64,000 bases of DNA from Charina bottae (Eukaryota > Chordata > Lepidosauria > Squamata > Charinaidae): the NCBI GenBank assembly GCA_023362775.1, contig JALMGJ010000001.1, positions 94,148,501 to 94,212,500 of the forward strand, read 5' to 3'. Every line of letters begins with the position of its first letter. Position 1 is the first letter of the stretch. Below the pieces are notes generated by a model. It saw only the letters and a program-made list of their open reading frames with translations, did no database searches and was not told the DNA's origin. Shown here one piece after another: positions 23,940 through 64,000 of the stretch. The position numbers and the translations under genes are program-made.

Positions 23940-25529
23940 ATCTCCTGCTCAATGGGAAAGGGCATAATTGGTTGATGTTGTGTTGTCTGTACTCCTGAGG
24001 TTTCTTGGTCTCTGCTTTCATATTTTTAAAGGTATCAAATGTATCTAGTTCTGGGTGTTTTTACTAGAAAGATTTCAAAATCTCTGGTAACCATTAGATT
24101 CTCCTGCAGAGTTTCACAAAATCTGTTAAAAGGATAAGGTGTTTTATGTTTCTTGACTAAAAAAAACTGCATCCAGGTTGAATCTGAACCCCATTTGGGC
24201 TTCTGGTGGTTCACCAAAAATTTGCTCACTATTGTAGCTGGCATTTCCTTTTAAAAGACAAGAAACATGCTCCCTTCATTTTGGGGAACTATCTTCTATA
24301 GCCAGTGTTGTTAGTCGGCTGGGTTGTGGGAATTCTGAGCTTGTTTTTTTTTATTTGCAGACATTTTATTGCCTGCCTTGGTAACATCTGGGGAAAATCC
24401 TAGTATTAAGATTTTATGTAGGCTGATATCTGAAGCCCTTCATTAACAACTCTATGTTGAACAGGAAAAAACCCTCCATGCAGTGGAGGCCACAGTGATC
24501 GCTTTTATCTTACCCAGTGATTCCTGATGCAGATAAAAGGTACTTGTAATACCATATACTTAATGGTGAATATGCAGACTGTAAGTTGCAGCTCTTGCTC
24601 CCTTTTAATATGCAGGCTTACCCCTGGGCTGCTTCAACATCAGTTAGCTGAATTTGACTTGGGGGCCAGGTGTCTGTTCCTTACCTGTATCATTCTGTTT
24701 AACTGGGACCTCAAAGCTTCTTTGAGTTGTGTTCTTTGAACACAAGCTTCTTTCTAGTGCAAGAGGCTTAAGAGTGTTGCATCACTACTTGGTATGCAGA
24801 ACAGCTTGAATTTAAATGACTTCAAGATTGAAAGAGCTAGCTTTGGTCATTCTGGAAGTGTTCTGAGCTTGGAACACTTGGTAAGGTGGGAATGGAAGAA
24901 TGAGTTTTGAACTTGAACAGCTGTACTGAATTCAAACTCTTTTACATAGCATGCTCATCACTGCTTTCTAACTGAAATGGATGATGAAACATTTTGAGGT
25001 GGGGAAGGAGTAATTCTATTGCATTCTGCACCTTGCAGCTGAAGAACAAGGCTTGTCTCTCATTCGCACATCAGCATTCTCCAACCATCTACAACCAGTA
25101 GGGAGCACTTTGTTGCCATGTCAAGAATAGCACAGAGACAGTATTGTCACTTAGCAATTGGAAACTGTGCCTGAAGGACTAATTGGCCTCACCAGGAGGC
25201 ATAACCACCTGTTGTGGGGGTTTACCACAGCTGCAAATAAGGGTTCCAAAGGCTGTCTTACAATAATGGATCAAGAAGATGTGTAGCTTCAGCTGACCAA
25301 CTCACAGTTGGTTCTCTCTCGTTGCTTGGAGGCCATTAAGATCTGAATAGTGAGGAACAGGTTTTGGCTCAACCCCAGCAAGACTGGGGGTGTGGATTCA
25401 AAGTTCCTCCATTTCCAGTAACTTTCCAGCTTTAGTTCTGGATGATGTTGTATTTCCCCAGATGGAACAAGTTTGTAATCTGAGGCGCTTTCTAGACTTG
25501 CATCTTTTAAAAAGCAAGTGGAAGCCAAG
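23940..25529. other. Intergenic spacer, no gene recognised
   Basis: Non-repetitive AT-balanced sequence between the convergent ends of NRBP1 and IFT172. In mammals KRTCAP3, a four-transmembrane protein gene, occupies this interval. No membrane-spanning ORF or exon-like block resembling it is visible. A 69-aa minus-strand ORF at 24035-24244 shows no similarity that I recognise. Confidence 0.5.
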
Positions 25530-26216
25530 TAGGCTGACCATACATCCCGTTTTGAACGGGACAGTCCCGTTGTTTTGATAAACATCTCAATTTTGTCCCG
25601 GTTTTTTAAAAACTGGCGGGAATGGCATGGAAGGAGGATCTGAGCCGGAGCTGCCGATAGGAGGGAGGGCTTCCTCTTCCGGGCTGCCTCCAATCAGCGC
25701 ACAGCAAAGGAGGGCAGAGAGGAGGGCGATTGGCCAAGACGCACAAACGGTGTGAAATCCGAATAATAAAAGGGGCAGCGCAGCCGGCACGCGCTGCCGG
25801 AGACAACTGTTTACACCCGTCTTCTACGCTGCCCTGGTAGCCTGGTTGTGTCGCCACGTGCAAGCCCATCACTGGACACCACAGTCCACCTGGTTCCTGC
25901 CTCCTTACCTGATCCTGTTGGTGCCGCATGCTCCGAAGGTGAGATTGTCCGCGCTGCAGTGGTGAGTCCTGACCCTGAGCCTTGCCTCTTGACCGAGGAT
26001 CCGGTCCCTGAATCCCAGCCCTGCCTCTCCGCCGGGAGTTTGGCTGCAAAGCTTTGCCACGCTGCCGAGAAGCCGGCGTCCAAACGCCCACTCAGCCTTC
26101 CCACCTGGAATCCGCTGGGCTCTCCGTATTTCATGAATATGGAATATTACATAAGACCCTGTCCCGTTTTGCCATCCCAATGTTCCGTTTTGTCTCAAGG
26201 AAATATGGTCAGCCTA
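25530..26216. mobile_element. hAT-like element, TAGGCTGACCATA family, copy 2 (long)
   Basis: It shares both ends with the copy at 21.2 kb (TAGGCTGACCATACATCCCG and AAATATGGTCAGCCTA). It is flanked by a perfect 8-bp duplication, AAGCCAAG (25522-25529 and 26217-26224). It is longer (687 bp) because the middle carries about 500 bp of GC-rich sequence absent from the other copy. ORFs there are overlapping and look non-coding; the origin of the extra segment is unknown. Confidence 0.8.
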
Positions 26217-26688
26217 AAGCCAAGTCAAGGTAAAAGTCTCTCATAGCCTTGAAATGTCTTAGTGGTCTCTCACACAAGTACCAAGCAGGTTTGACCTTGC
26301 TTAGCTTTTGGAGAATATATACAATCCTTAAAGTATTCTTCCTCATCTAATGCCTTTAGATCTGTTGGAGTAAAACCATCACCGCCTTGTAGTTCACACT
26401 AGCCAGATAACTACAGATTGGAGGCAGTTGTCTATTGGCTCCTTTTGAAGCAGCACTTTACTATTGCTGTTGGACATTCAATCCTGTGCCAAAGTGAGCT
26501 TTGTTCCAATGCAGCATGGCCATTATAGCTCAATTTTCTGCGACCTCCCCTTTCATACTACTTTTTAACATCTTTTGCCTTCTCCCTTAAGTTCCTGCCT
26601 CTAGAGCTGCAGGACATTTGATATACATATGGATAATAAATGCCACATCAATTAAAGAAGCCAGACAATAGATTATATAAACACGATA

Positions 26689-26694
26689 TTTAAT
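26689..26694 (-). terminator. IFT172: Possible IFT172 polyadenylation signal (ATTAAA)
   Basis: On the minus strand this reads ATTAAA, the common variant signal, about 60 nt after the IFT172 stop codon. No canonical AATAAA is closer on that strand. Confidence 0.45.
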
Positions 26695-26755
26695 ACGGGA
26701 GAATAAATACTTACAGGGGGCTAAAGACTTAAGGAAAAGCTCTGGCTGAGCTGGC

Positions 26756-57702
<30,947 letters not shown>

Positions 57703-57737
57703 CGCCGCCACCGCTCCTAGGCTGCCGCGTTTCTCCT

Positions 57738-57751
57738 GTTACCCGAGTAAC
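57738..57751. promoter_or_regulatory. IFT172: RFX X-box
   Basis: GTTACCCGAGTAAC is an imperfect palindrome (GTTAC ... GTAAC) matching the RFX-factor X-box pattern of two half sites with a two-base spacer. It lies 36 bp upstream of the IFT172 start codon. RFX factors are established activators of intraflagellar transport genes. Confidence 0.75.
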
Positions 57752-57763
57752 GTCCCCTCGTGA

Positions 57764-57771
57764 TGACGTCA
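57764..57771. promoter_or_regulatory. IFT172: Full cyclic-AMP response element
   Basis: The palindrome TGACGTCA, within TGATGACGTCATCG, is 12 bp beyond the X-box. It is a consensus CREB/ATF site; use in this promoter is inferred. Confidence 0.6.
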
Positions 57772-57890
57772 TCGGCGCCGCGTGAAACGGAAAGGACAGC
57801 CGTGAGGGGCGATAGAGATGCGTTAAATGGACGCTCCCTTGAGGAGTCGTTTTCAAGTCTTCACTGCGGAAAGAAAAAAAGCTGATCATA

Positions 57891-58439
57891 AAACCGTTGG
57901 AAACTTTTTGTTTACAGAACCTCGGATGCCCTTTTAGGACTTCGCGGAAGACTTATAATTGCCATATACTGAGCTAGAGCTTTAGTCCTTCTTACCCAAT
58001 TTTGTCACCCTTGACTGACAAGCTCCCTAGCCTTCAAGCAGCCTTTTTCACCTCCCCTCAGAATAGCAAGCAGGCGCCCTCCACATAATTTGGACGGATT
58101 TCATTTCTCAGTGTTTTCCCACTGAGCAAACTAGCTGGGGGTTCTGTGTTTGAGGTATGTTGGAGATGCCCAGGACTGAACCCTCCACAATCCACAAAGC
58201 AGATGTTCTACCACAATCCACAAAGCAGATGTTCTTCTACCACTAAGGGAGAGTTTCCCCATAAAGTGAAGTCCTAACTTTCATGACTAAATAAAAAGGG
58301 ATAAACATGAACATTGGAACCTGTTGCATATAAAGCCAGACTCTCTCATCCAGTAGTGTCTTCAATAATTAGCAGCAGCCCTCCATTGCGATGGGCAGTT
58401 TTTCTGCTGTACCAGGAGATGACTAGATTGAACCTGAAA
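57891..58439. other. Intergenic, nothing recognised
   Basis: Sequence upstream of the IFT172 promoter with a short imperfect direct repeat (CCACAATCCACAAAGCAGATGTTCT twice, about 58187-58235; the shared core is longer than 18 bp). No exon of FNDC4, the usual next gene in mammals, is visible. Confidence 0.5.
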
Positions 58440-59425
58440 CTTTAAGCAAGTGTTCTACCATCAAATTTGGTAGATTATCTGGACCCCTTTCAGTCAGGAT
58501 TCAGGTCTGGCCATAGTACCGAGAATGATTGTGCTTGTTGATGATCTTTGGCCAACTCAGGATGGGGGTAATGCATTCATTCTGCTTCCTTGAATTCTCA
58601 GTGGCCTTTGATACTATGTGTACTCAGCTGTACATCTTTTCCCTGGGCCAACCAAGCAAAGCTGCCGGAGTCCTTTCACAGTGCCTGAAGGCTGCAGAGT
58701 CTGGATGGGGGAGAACAAGCTTTGGCTCAACCTCTTGGCTCTGGAGATTTTCCATCTTTAACTTTGCCTGGGGGTGCACTTCCCCAGTCAGAGCTGGTAC
58801 ATAATTTGGGGGGGCCCCTGGACTCACAGCTCCCACTCACAGAGGAGGTGGAAGCCGTGGCTAGGAGGGGCTTTGCACAGGTTCATCTTGTGCACCAATT
58901 GTGGCCATTCCTGGACCGGGAGACCCTGCTCACAGAGTCTTATGCCTTAATCACCTCCCACTTGAATTATTATAACACAGTCTACATGGGGCTGCCCTTG
59001 AAGAGCATTCAGAAGCTGCAGCTGATCCAGAATGCAGCGGCACAAGCAGTTTTTGGTGTCTTTTGATATGCTCATACAATACCACTGCTCCACAAGCTGC
59101 AATGGCTCTCAGTAGACTTCTGGGTCTGATTCAATGTGCTGGTTACCACCTATAAAGCCCTACATGGCATAGGACCATGCTCTTTATGGGACTGCCTGTC
59201 CTCCATTATTTCTGCCAGGTTTAGCAGGAGGGCATGTCCCAGGTCCCTTCTATCAAACAGTGCCATGTTGTTGGACCTCAGAGTCATGGCTTTTCTATGG
59301 CTGTGACTGTCCTGTGGAACTGCATCCCCTCAGAGATCCAGATGGTCCCAACCCTGTTATCTTTTCATAAAGCTCTGAAGACCTGGCTGTTCCCCCATTC
59401 ACTCATTCATTCATTCATTCATTCC
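58440..59425 (+). mobile_element. L2/CR1-like LINE fragment, decayed
   Basis: Plus-strand remnants of a reverse transcriptase in several frames: SGFRSGHSTEND near 58500, FSVAFDT near 58600, VHLVHQLWPFLDRETLLT near 58890, LKSIQKLQLIQNAAAQAVFG near 59005, and KALKTWLFPH near 59370. It ends in an (ATTC)n tail at about 59400-59424. Stops and frame breaks show an old copy. Confidence 0.7.
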
Positions 59426-59920
59426 AATCGAAGAGAACTCAGTCAGAACGCAGTCAGAATACATGATGAAAATTCCTTAATCTCACAACACATGGACAGA
59501 CTCAACCATACTTTCAACTGGGAAACTGAGCATCTTAAACCAAGCCAAATCCAAAAACACTAGAGAATTCCTGGAAGCTTGGCACTCAGACAAAGCAGCC
59601 ATCAACAGACACAAAGAGGTAAACAACATTTATATACCATTCATAAGAGACAATAGAAAAGCCAGAAGACCAGAACACCTCCTTGCCAGCAATCAACACT
59701 CAGATATGCAAAGATTAACACCAGGATTAGCACCAGAGAAACAATCAAACAGCACAATATACCCTAATCAAGGAACTATTAACTCAGTCAATCAACCAAG
59801 CAGCAAACAACAGCCCAATCAAGGAACTACCAAGGAGAGAACAACATCCCCACCAACACAAGCAGGACAAACCATGGTATATAAACAGAGAAGTTAGGCA
59901 AGCTCTGCTGGTGATGTTGC
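59426..59920 (+). mobile_element. Penelope-like element, C-terminal fragment
   Basis: A plus-strand reading with SLISQHMDRLNHTFNWE, then TREFLEAWHSDKAAINRH, resembles the GIY-YIG/C-terminal region of Penelope-like retroelement proteins, followed by a polar Asn/Gln-rich tail. A stop interrupts after SQIQKH. It is a different lineage from the palindromic dimer at 46.5 kb. Confidence 0.5.
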
Positions 59921-60354
59921 TTTTTGTTTTGGAGGTGGTTGTTTTAACTATGGTGTCATGGGTTATGTGTTGTTGTAGTGGTTTTAATCTTTGAACCCCA
60001 CCCAGAGTCACTGCTGGGCAGCTCTATAAATCATTCATGCATGCTTCTTCTCTTCAACAAACCATGTAGGAACTTGCTATACGAGGTGGGCGGTGAAGAA
60101 ATATGATAAATAAATAAACAAAGAAACAAACTAGCTAATTATCTGTCTGGCTGCACTCCTTAGGTATTATCTTTGAGAAATCCTGGAGAATTGTTGAAAT
60201 ACCAGGTGACTGGAGAGCTAATGTTGACCCTATCTTCAAAAAGCAGAGAGAGAGGAAGATTCAGCAAACTATAGACCAGCCTAACATCACTATCTGGGAA
60301 GATTTAATAATATATCATAAAGGGATCACTGTAAGCATCTTGAAAATAATTGAG

Positions 60355-60560
60355 CCATTTGTTTGTTTGTTTGTTTGCTCATTCCTTCATTAGATTTATA
60401 TCGCACCTTTCCTCCAGGAGCCCAAGATTGTGTTTCTTTCTTCCAATTTTTTTCTTATAGCCCTGTAAGGGAGATTGGCTGAGACAGAGTACCTAGCTCA
60501 AAGTCGCCAATGAGTTTCCATGGCTGAGGCCAGACTAATGTTATCTTATTTTTTTGATTT
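60355..60560 (-). repeat. LINE 3' tail remnant
   Basis: A (TTTG)n run followed by ATTTATATCGCACCTTTCC, CCAGGAGCCCAAG and CCCTGTAAGGGAGATTGGC is the reverse complement of a LINE 3' end. Family uncertain. Confidence 0.4.
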
Positions 60561-60765
60561 GGAAAATTTCATTAATAGATTGTGGGACTGCTGTAGGCAC
60601 AATATACCTTTACTTCAGCAAAGCATTTGATAAAGTACCTCATGACATGCTGATTAGCAAGCAACAGATGAACCGCATGACATAACAATAAGACACGTTG
60701 TTAGTTGCCGATAAGTCATTTACGACTCATGGCAACCCTATGTATAATAGAACAAAATGCTAAAC

Positions 60766-61024
60766 CAGAGCTTTCCAAACTTTTCATGTTGGTGACACAC
60801 TTTTTAGACATGCATCATTTTGCGACGCACTCTTACAGCAGGGCACAAGGCAGGCACTAGGACCTGTGCGGAATCACAGCAGGTTTGGAGGCAGCAAGGC
60901 AAAAGGCAGGCACTAGGACCTGCGTGGAATCGTGGCAGGGCTCGGAGGCAGCAGCATCTGCGACACACCCAGACACTGCAGCCGACACACTAACGTGTCC
61001 CAACACACAGTTTGAAAAGCTCTG
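60766..61024. mobile_element. hAT-type MITE, GCTTTCCAAA family, copy 7
   Basis: It starts CAGAGCTTTCCAAACTTTTC and ends CAGTTTGAAAAGCTCTG, with a perfect 8-bp duplication TGCTAAAC (60758-60765 and 61025-61032) centred on TA. It is inverted relative to copies 5 and 6 and carries the same duplicated CTAGGACCTG segment as copy 5. It is inserted in the BovB 3' UTR. Confidence 0.92.
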
Positions 61025-62216
61025 TGCTAAACGGTCTTGAGCCAATTGCCTGTTTCAATGTTTGCATCCATTGTTGCGGTAATTGTATAAATCCATCGCA
61101 TTGAAGGTCTTCCTCTTTTCCGCTGGCCCTCAACTTTACCAAACATGATGTCCTTTTCAAGCAATCTGTCTTTCCTGACAATGTGCCCAAAGTATGAGAG
61201 TCTAAGCCTAGTTATCCTTGCCTCTAGTGAACATTTTGGTTGTATTTCTTCTAAAACTGATTTGTTTGTTCTTCTGGCAGTCCATGGTATTTTCAGTAAT
61301 CTTCGCCAGCACCATAATTCGAATGCATCAATTCTTTTTCTATCTTCCTTTTTTAATGTCCAAGTTTCACAGGCATATGTGGCAATTGAGAAGACCATAG
61401 CATGAGTCAGACGCATCTTTGTTTTTAAACTGATGTCTTTACTTCTGAAAACTTTAGATAGGTCTTGGATGGCAGATTTTCCCAGTGCGATACGTTGTTT
61501 GATTTCTTGGTTACTACTTCCCTTGGCATTAATCGTTGATCCGAGTAGAATGAAATCGTTGATGACTTCAATTTCTTCTCCATTTATTGTGACATTACTT
61601 ATTGGTCCATTTGTGAGAATCTTTGTCTTCTCCACATTCAGGTGTAGTCTGTATTGTTGACTATAATCTTTGATCTTCATCAGCAAGTACTTCAAGTCTT
61701 CTTCATTACCAGCAAGAAAAGTTGTGTCATCTGCATATCGCAGGTTGTTAATGAGTCTTCCACCAATTCTGATACCTCGCTCTTCTTCGTACATTCCTGC
61801 TTCTCGAATTATTTGTTCAGCGTACACATTGAATATATAGGGTGAAAGTATACAACCTTGCTGCACACCTTTTCCAATTTTGAACCGCTCGGTATCACCG
61901 TTTTCTGTTCTAACGACTGCCTCTTGATCCGTGTACAGGTTCTGCATGAGTACAATTAAGTGCTCTGGAATTCCCATTCTTTGTAATATTAACCATAACT
62001 TGTTATGGTCCACACAGTCAAACGCCTTTGCGTAATCAATGAAGCAGAGGTAAACATCTTTCTGGTATTCTTTACATTCAGCCAAGATCCATCTGACATC
62101 AGCTATGATATCTCTTGTGCCGTGTCCTCTTCTAAATCCAGCTTGGACTTCTGGTAGTTCTCTGTTGATGTAAGGCTGCAAGCGTTGTTGAATTATTTTC
62201 AGCAAAATTTTGCTAG

Positions 62217-62562
62217 GTAAAAGGTAAAGGTTCCCGCCGCACATTTGTGCAGTCGTGTCCGACTCTAGGGGCCGGTGCTCATCTCCGTTTGTTAGCCGAA
62301 GAACCAGCATTGTCCAAAGACGCTTCCGCGGTCATGTGGCCAGCATGATACGCACGGAATGCTATTACCTTCCCACCGAAGTGGTACCTATTCATCTACT
62401 TGCATTTGCATGCTTTCGAATTGCTAGGTTGGCAAGAGCTGAAGCTAGTGCGGGAGCTCACTCCATCACGCGGGGCTAGGGATTCGAACCTCTGAACTTG
62501 CAATCTTCCGATCAACAAGCCTGGCATCTTACCCGCTGAGCCACCACGCCCCTATATTTTTT
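62217..62562 (-). mobile_element. Full-length tRNA-derived squamate SINE inside BovB
   Basis: In minus orientation it has a tRNA-like head with Pol III A box TGGCTCAGCGG (62533-62543) and B box GGTTCGAATCC (62480-62490), a SINE body, and the BovB-type tail containing GTCGGACACGACTG. A target duplication TTTTGCTAG (62208-62216 and 62563-62571) brackets it and cuts the BovB ORF at its ISHASK-KILLKII segment. It is the reference copy for the two truncated SINEs in the window. Confidence 0.88.
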
Positions 62563-62571
62563 TTTTGCTAG

Positions 62572-63085
62572 CATGTGAAATTTTATTTATTTATTTATTT
62601 ATTTATTTAATTTATCCCCCGCCCATCTCCCATACAAGGGACTCTGGGCGGGTTACAGCAAGTAAAAATTTAAAAACTATACAAAATTTCTAAAAAACAT
62701 ATCAAGCAAAATAAATAAAGTCCAAGATGGGTTAGAACCGCAGAATAGGTCATGGCGCTACAGGGCCAGCCAAGCCCAGGAGGCACTGCCACCTCCGTCG
62801 TCCCAGGCCCGGTGGCAGAGCCAGGTCTTGAGAGCCTTCCGAAAGGCCAGGAGTGAGTGGGCCAGTCTCACCTCCGGGGGCAAGATATTCCATAAGGCGG
62901 GCGCTATGGCAGAGAAGGCACGTCTCCTGGACCCCGCTAGATGGAATTCTCTTGTTGAGGGGGTCCGAAGCATGCCCTCTCTGCATGCACGGGTGGGGCG
63001 GGCCGACGTTATCGGGACGAGATGGTCCCTCAGGTACCCTAGTCCTATGCCATGTAGGGCTTTAAAGGTGATGAAATTGTTCAAT
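62572..63085 (-). mobile_element. CR1/L2-type LINE 3' end inside BovB
   Basis: A (TTTA)n tail at 62582-62610, then CCCGCCCATCTCCC and GGGACTCTGGGCGG, then a minus-strand reading with TFKALHGIGLGYLRDHLV, CREGMLRTPSTREFHL and [11 protein letters not shown]. It is related to the copy at 33.5 kb. It separates the BovB GNY motif from the downstream ISHASK motif, so it inserted after BovB. Confidence 0.8.
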
Positions 63086-64000
63086 AATTTCCACATTCTG
63101 TTTGATCTCCTTTCTTTGGAATGGGTATAAATACGGATCTCTTCCAGTCAGTTGGCCAAGTCGTTGTCTTCCAAACTTGACATAGAGGAATAAGTGCTTC
63201 CACTGCTGCATCTGATTGTTGAAGTATCTCGATTGGTAATCCATCAATTCCTGGAGCCTTGTTTTTCGCCAGTGCCTTCAGTGCAGCTTGAACTTCTTCC
63301 TTCAATATGGTTCTTCCTTCCTTCAGATGGTTCTTGATCATATTCTACCTTCTGAAATAGCTCAACATCGGCTAACTCTTTTTTATATAGTGATTCTGTA
63401 TATTCCTTCCATCTTCTCTTAATACTACCCACGTCATTTAATGTATTGCCCATAGAATCTTTAAGAATAGCAACTCAGGGCCTGAATTTTCTCTTCAGCT
63501 CTTTCAGCTTGAGAAATGCTGATTGTGTTCTTCCTCTTTGATTTTCTAACTCTAGATCTTTGCATATTTCATCACAATATTTTTCCTTCTCTATTCTAGC
63601 TACCCTTTGAAATTTTCTATTTAATTCTCTTACTTCATTCTTTTTCCCATTAGCTTTAGCTACTCGGCATTCAAAAGCAAGTTCCAGATTCTCATCTGAC
63701 ATCCATTTGGATCTTTTCTTTCTTTCCTGCCTTTTTAATGATCTTTCACTTTCTTCACATATTATGTTCTTAATGTCTTCCCACAACTCTTCTAGTCTTC
63801 GGTCATCAGTGTTTAGTGCATCGAATCTATTTTTGAGGTGATCTCTAAATTCAAGTGGGATGTTTTCAAGGTCATACTTTGGCACTCTTGATCTTACTTT
63901 AGTTTTCTTCAGCTTCAGCTTGAACTTGCACATAAGCAATTGATATCTGTCCCGCAATCCTGGCTTTGTCTTAACTGATAGTATTGAGCTTCTCCATCGT

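Larger units (their letters stand above)
57703..57890 (-). promoter_or_regulatory. IFT172: IFT172 promoter and 5' UTR
   Basis: A short CpG-rich stretch directly upstream of the start codon with no TATA box. It contains an X-box and a cyclic-AMP response element, both described separately. The transcription start probably lies within about 150 bp of the ATG (inference). Confidence 0.65.
60690..64000 (-). mobile_element. BovB (RTE) LINE, 3' part, runs off the right edge
   Basis: On the minus strand, 63957-63475 encodes the linker after the endonuclease, and the 63453-61027 stretch encodes the reverse transcriptase and C-terminus. Landmarks: SVFIPIPKKGDQTECGNY, QAGFRRGHGTRD, FIDYAKAFDCVDHNKLW, GVQQGCILSPYIFNVYAEQI, NLRYADDTTFLA (catalytic YADD), and FELWCWRRLLKIPWTARR. 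The longest open piece is 427 aa (62310-61027). A stop at about 63475, a frameshift near 63330, and insertion of a SINE, a LINE end and a hAT MITE make it dead. The endonuclease domain lies beyond the window. The 3' tail near 60690-60760 carries GTTGTTAGTTGCC and CTCATGGCAACCCTATG. Confidence 0.9.

Noticed and set aside
25605..26246. Several 97-161-aa ORFs
   Set aside because: They lie within a hAT-like element and overlap each other in many frames; I recognise no domain.
62480..62543. tRNA gene (good A and B boxes)
   Set aside because: The boxes belong to the tRNA-like head of a SINE with its own target duplication; there is no complete cloverleaf with acceptor stem.
57900..64000. FNDC4 or GCKR exons next to IFT172
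   Set aside because: Only retroelement sequence and unassigned DNA are visible; those genes may lie further right.

Overview
The window is nuclear DNA of a vertebrate, most likely a squamate reptile (lizard or snake). Two conserved host genes with GT-AG introns are embedded in a repeat mix typical of squamates: a BovB (RTE) LINE, tRNA-derived SINEs sharing the BovB-type 3' end (Sauria-SINE-like), CR1/L2-type LINE ends, Penelope-like elements, a Tc1 transposon, and many short hAT-type and TA-flanked MITEs. There is no sign of prokaryotic, organellar or viral genome organisation.

Region 1 (about 0.85-23.65 kb, + strand) is NRBP1, a pseudokinase adaptor. A GC-rich promoter leads into 17 coding exons that I could join in frame to exactly 535 codons plus a stop, followed by a 3' UTR with an AATAAA signal. 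Its introns carry TA-flanked MITEs, hAT MITEs and, in the 9-kb intron 6, a complete Tc1-like transposon with an uninterrupted 345-aa transposase.

Region 2 (23.65-26.7 kb) is a short intergenic spacer between two convergent genes. It holds a tandemly duplicated retroposon tail and a 687-bp hAT-like element. In mammals KRTCAP3 lies between NRBP1 and IFT172; I see no trace of it here.

Region 3 (26.7-57.9 kb, - strand) is IFT172, an intraflagellar transport (IFT-B) protein. I resolved 48 coding exons totalling 5250 nt (1749 aa plus stop), all joining in phase. The promoter contains a near-ideal RFX X-box and a full CRE, which fits a ciliary gene. The introns hold most of the mobile DNA. The most striking item is a 1028-bp perfect palindrome made of two head-to-head Penelope-like fragments, flanked by a 13-14-bp target duplication and sitting about 30 bp upstream of the exon 18 acceptor.

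Region 4 (57.9-64 kb) is gene-free: a decayed L2/CR1-like LINE, a Penelope-like fragment, and a BovB LINE (- strand) running off the right edge and broken by a full-length SINE, a second LINE 3' end and a hAT MITE.

Across the window, nine insertions from two short hAT-type families have 8-bp target duplications, eight of them with a central TA (nnnTAnnn) and one with a central TT. This is the target preference reported for the Buster branch of hAT transposons. It is the clearest repeated pattern in the window that is not a standard gene feature.
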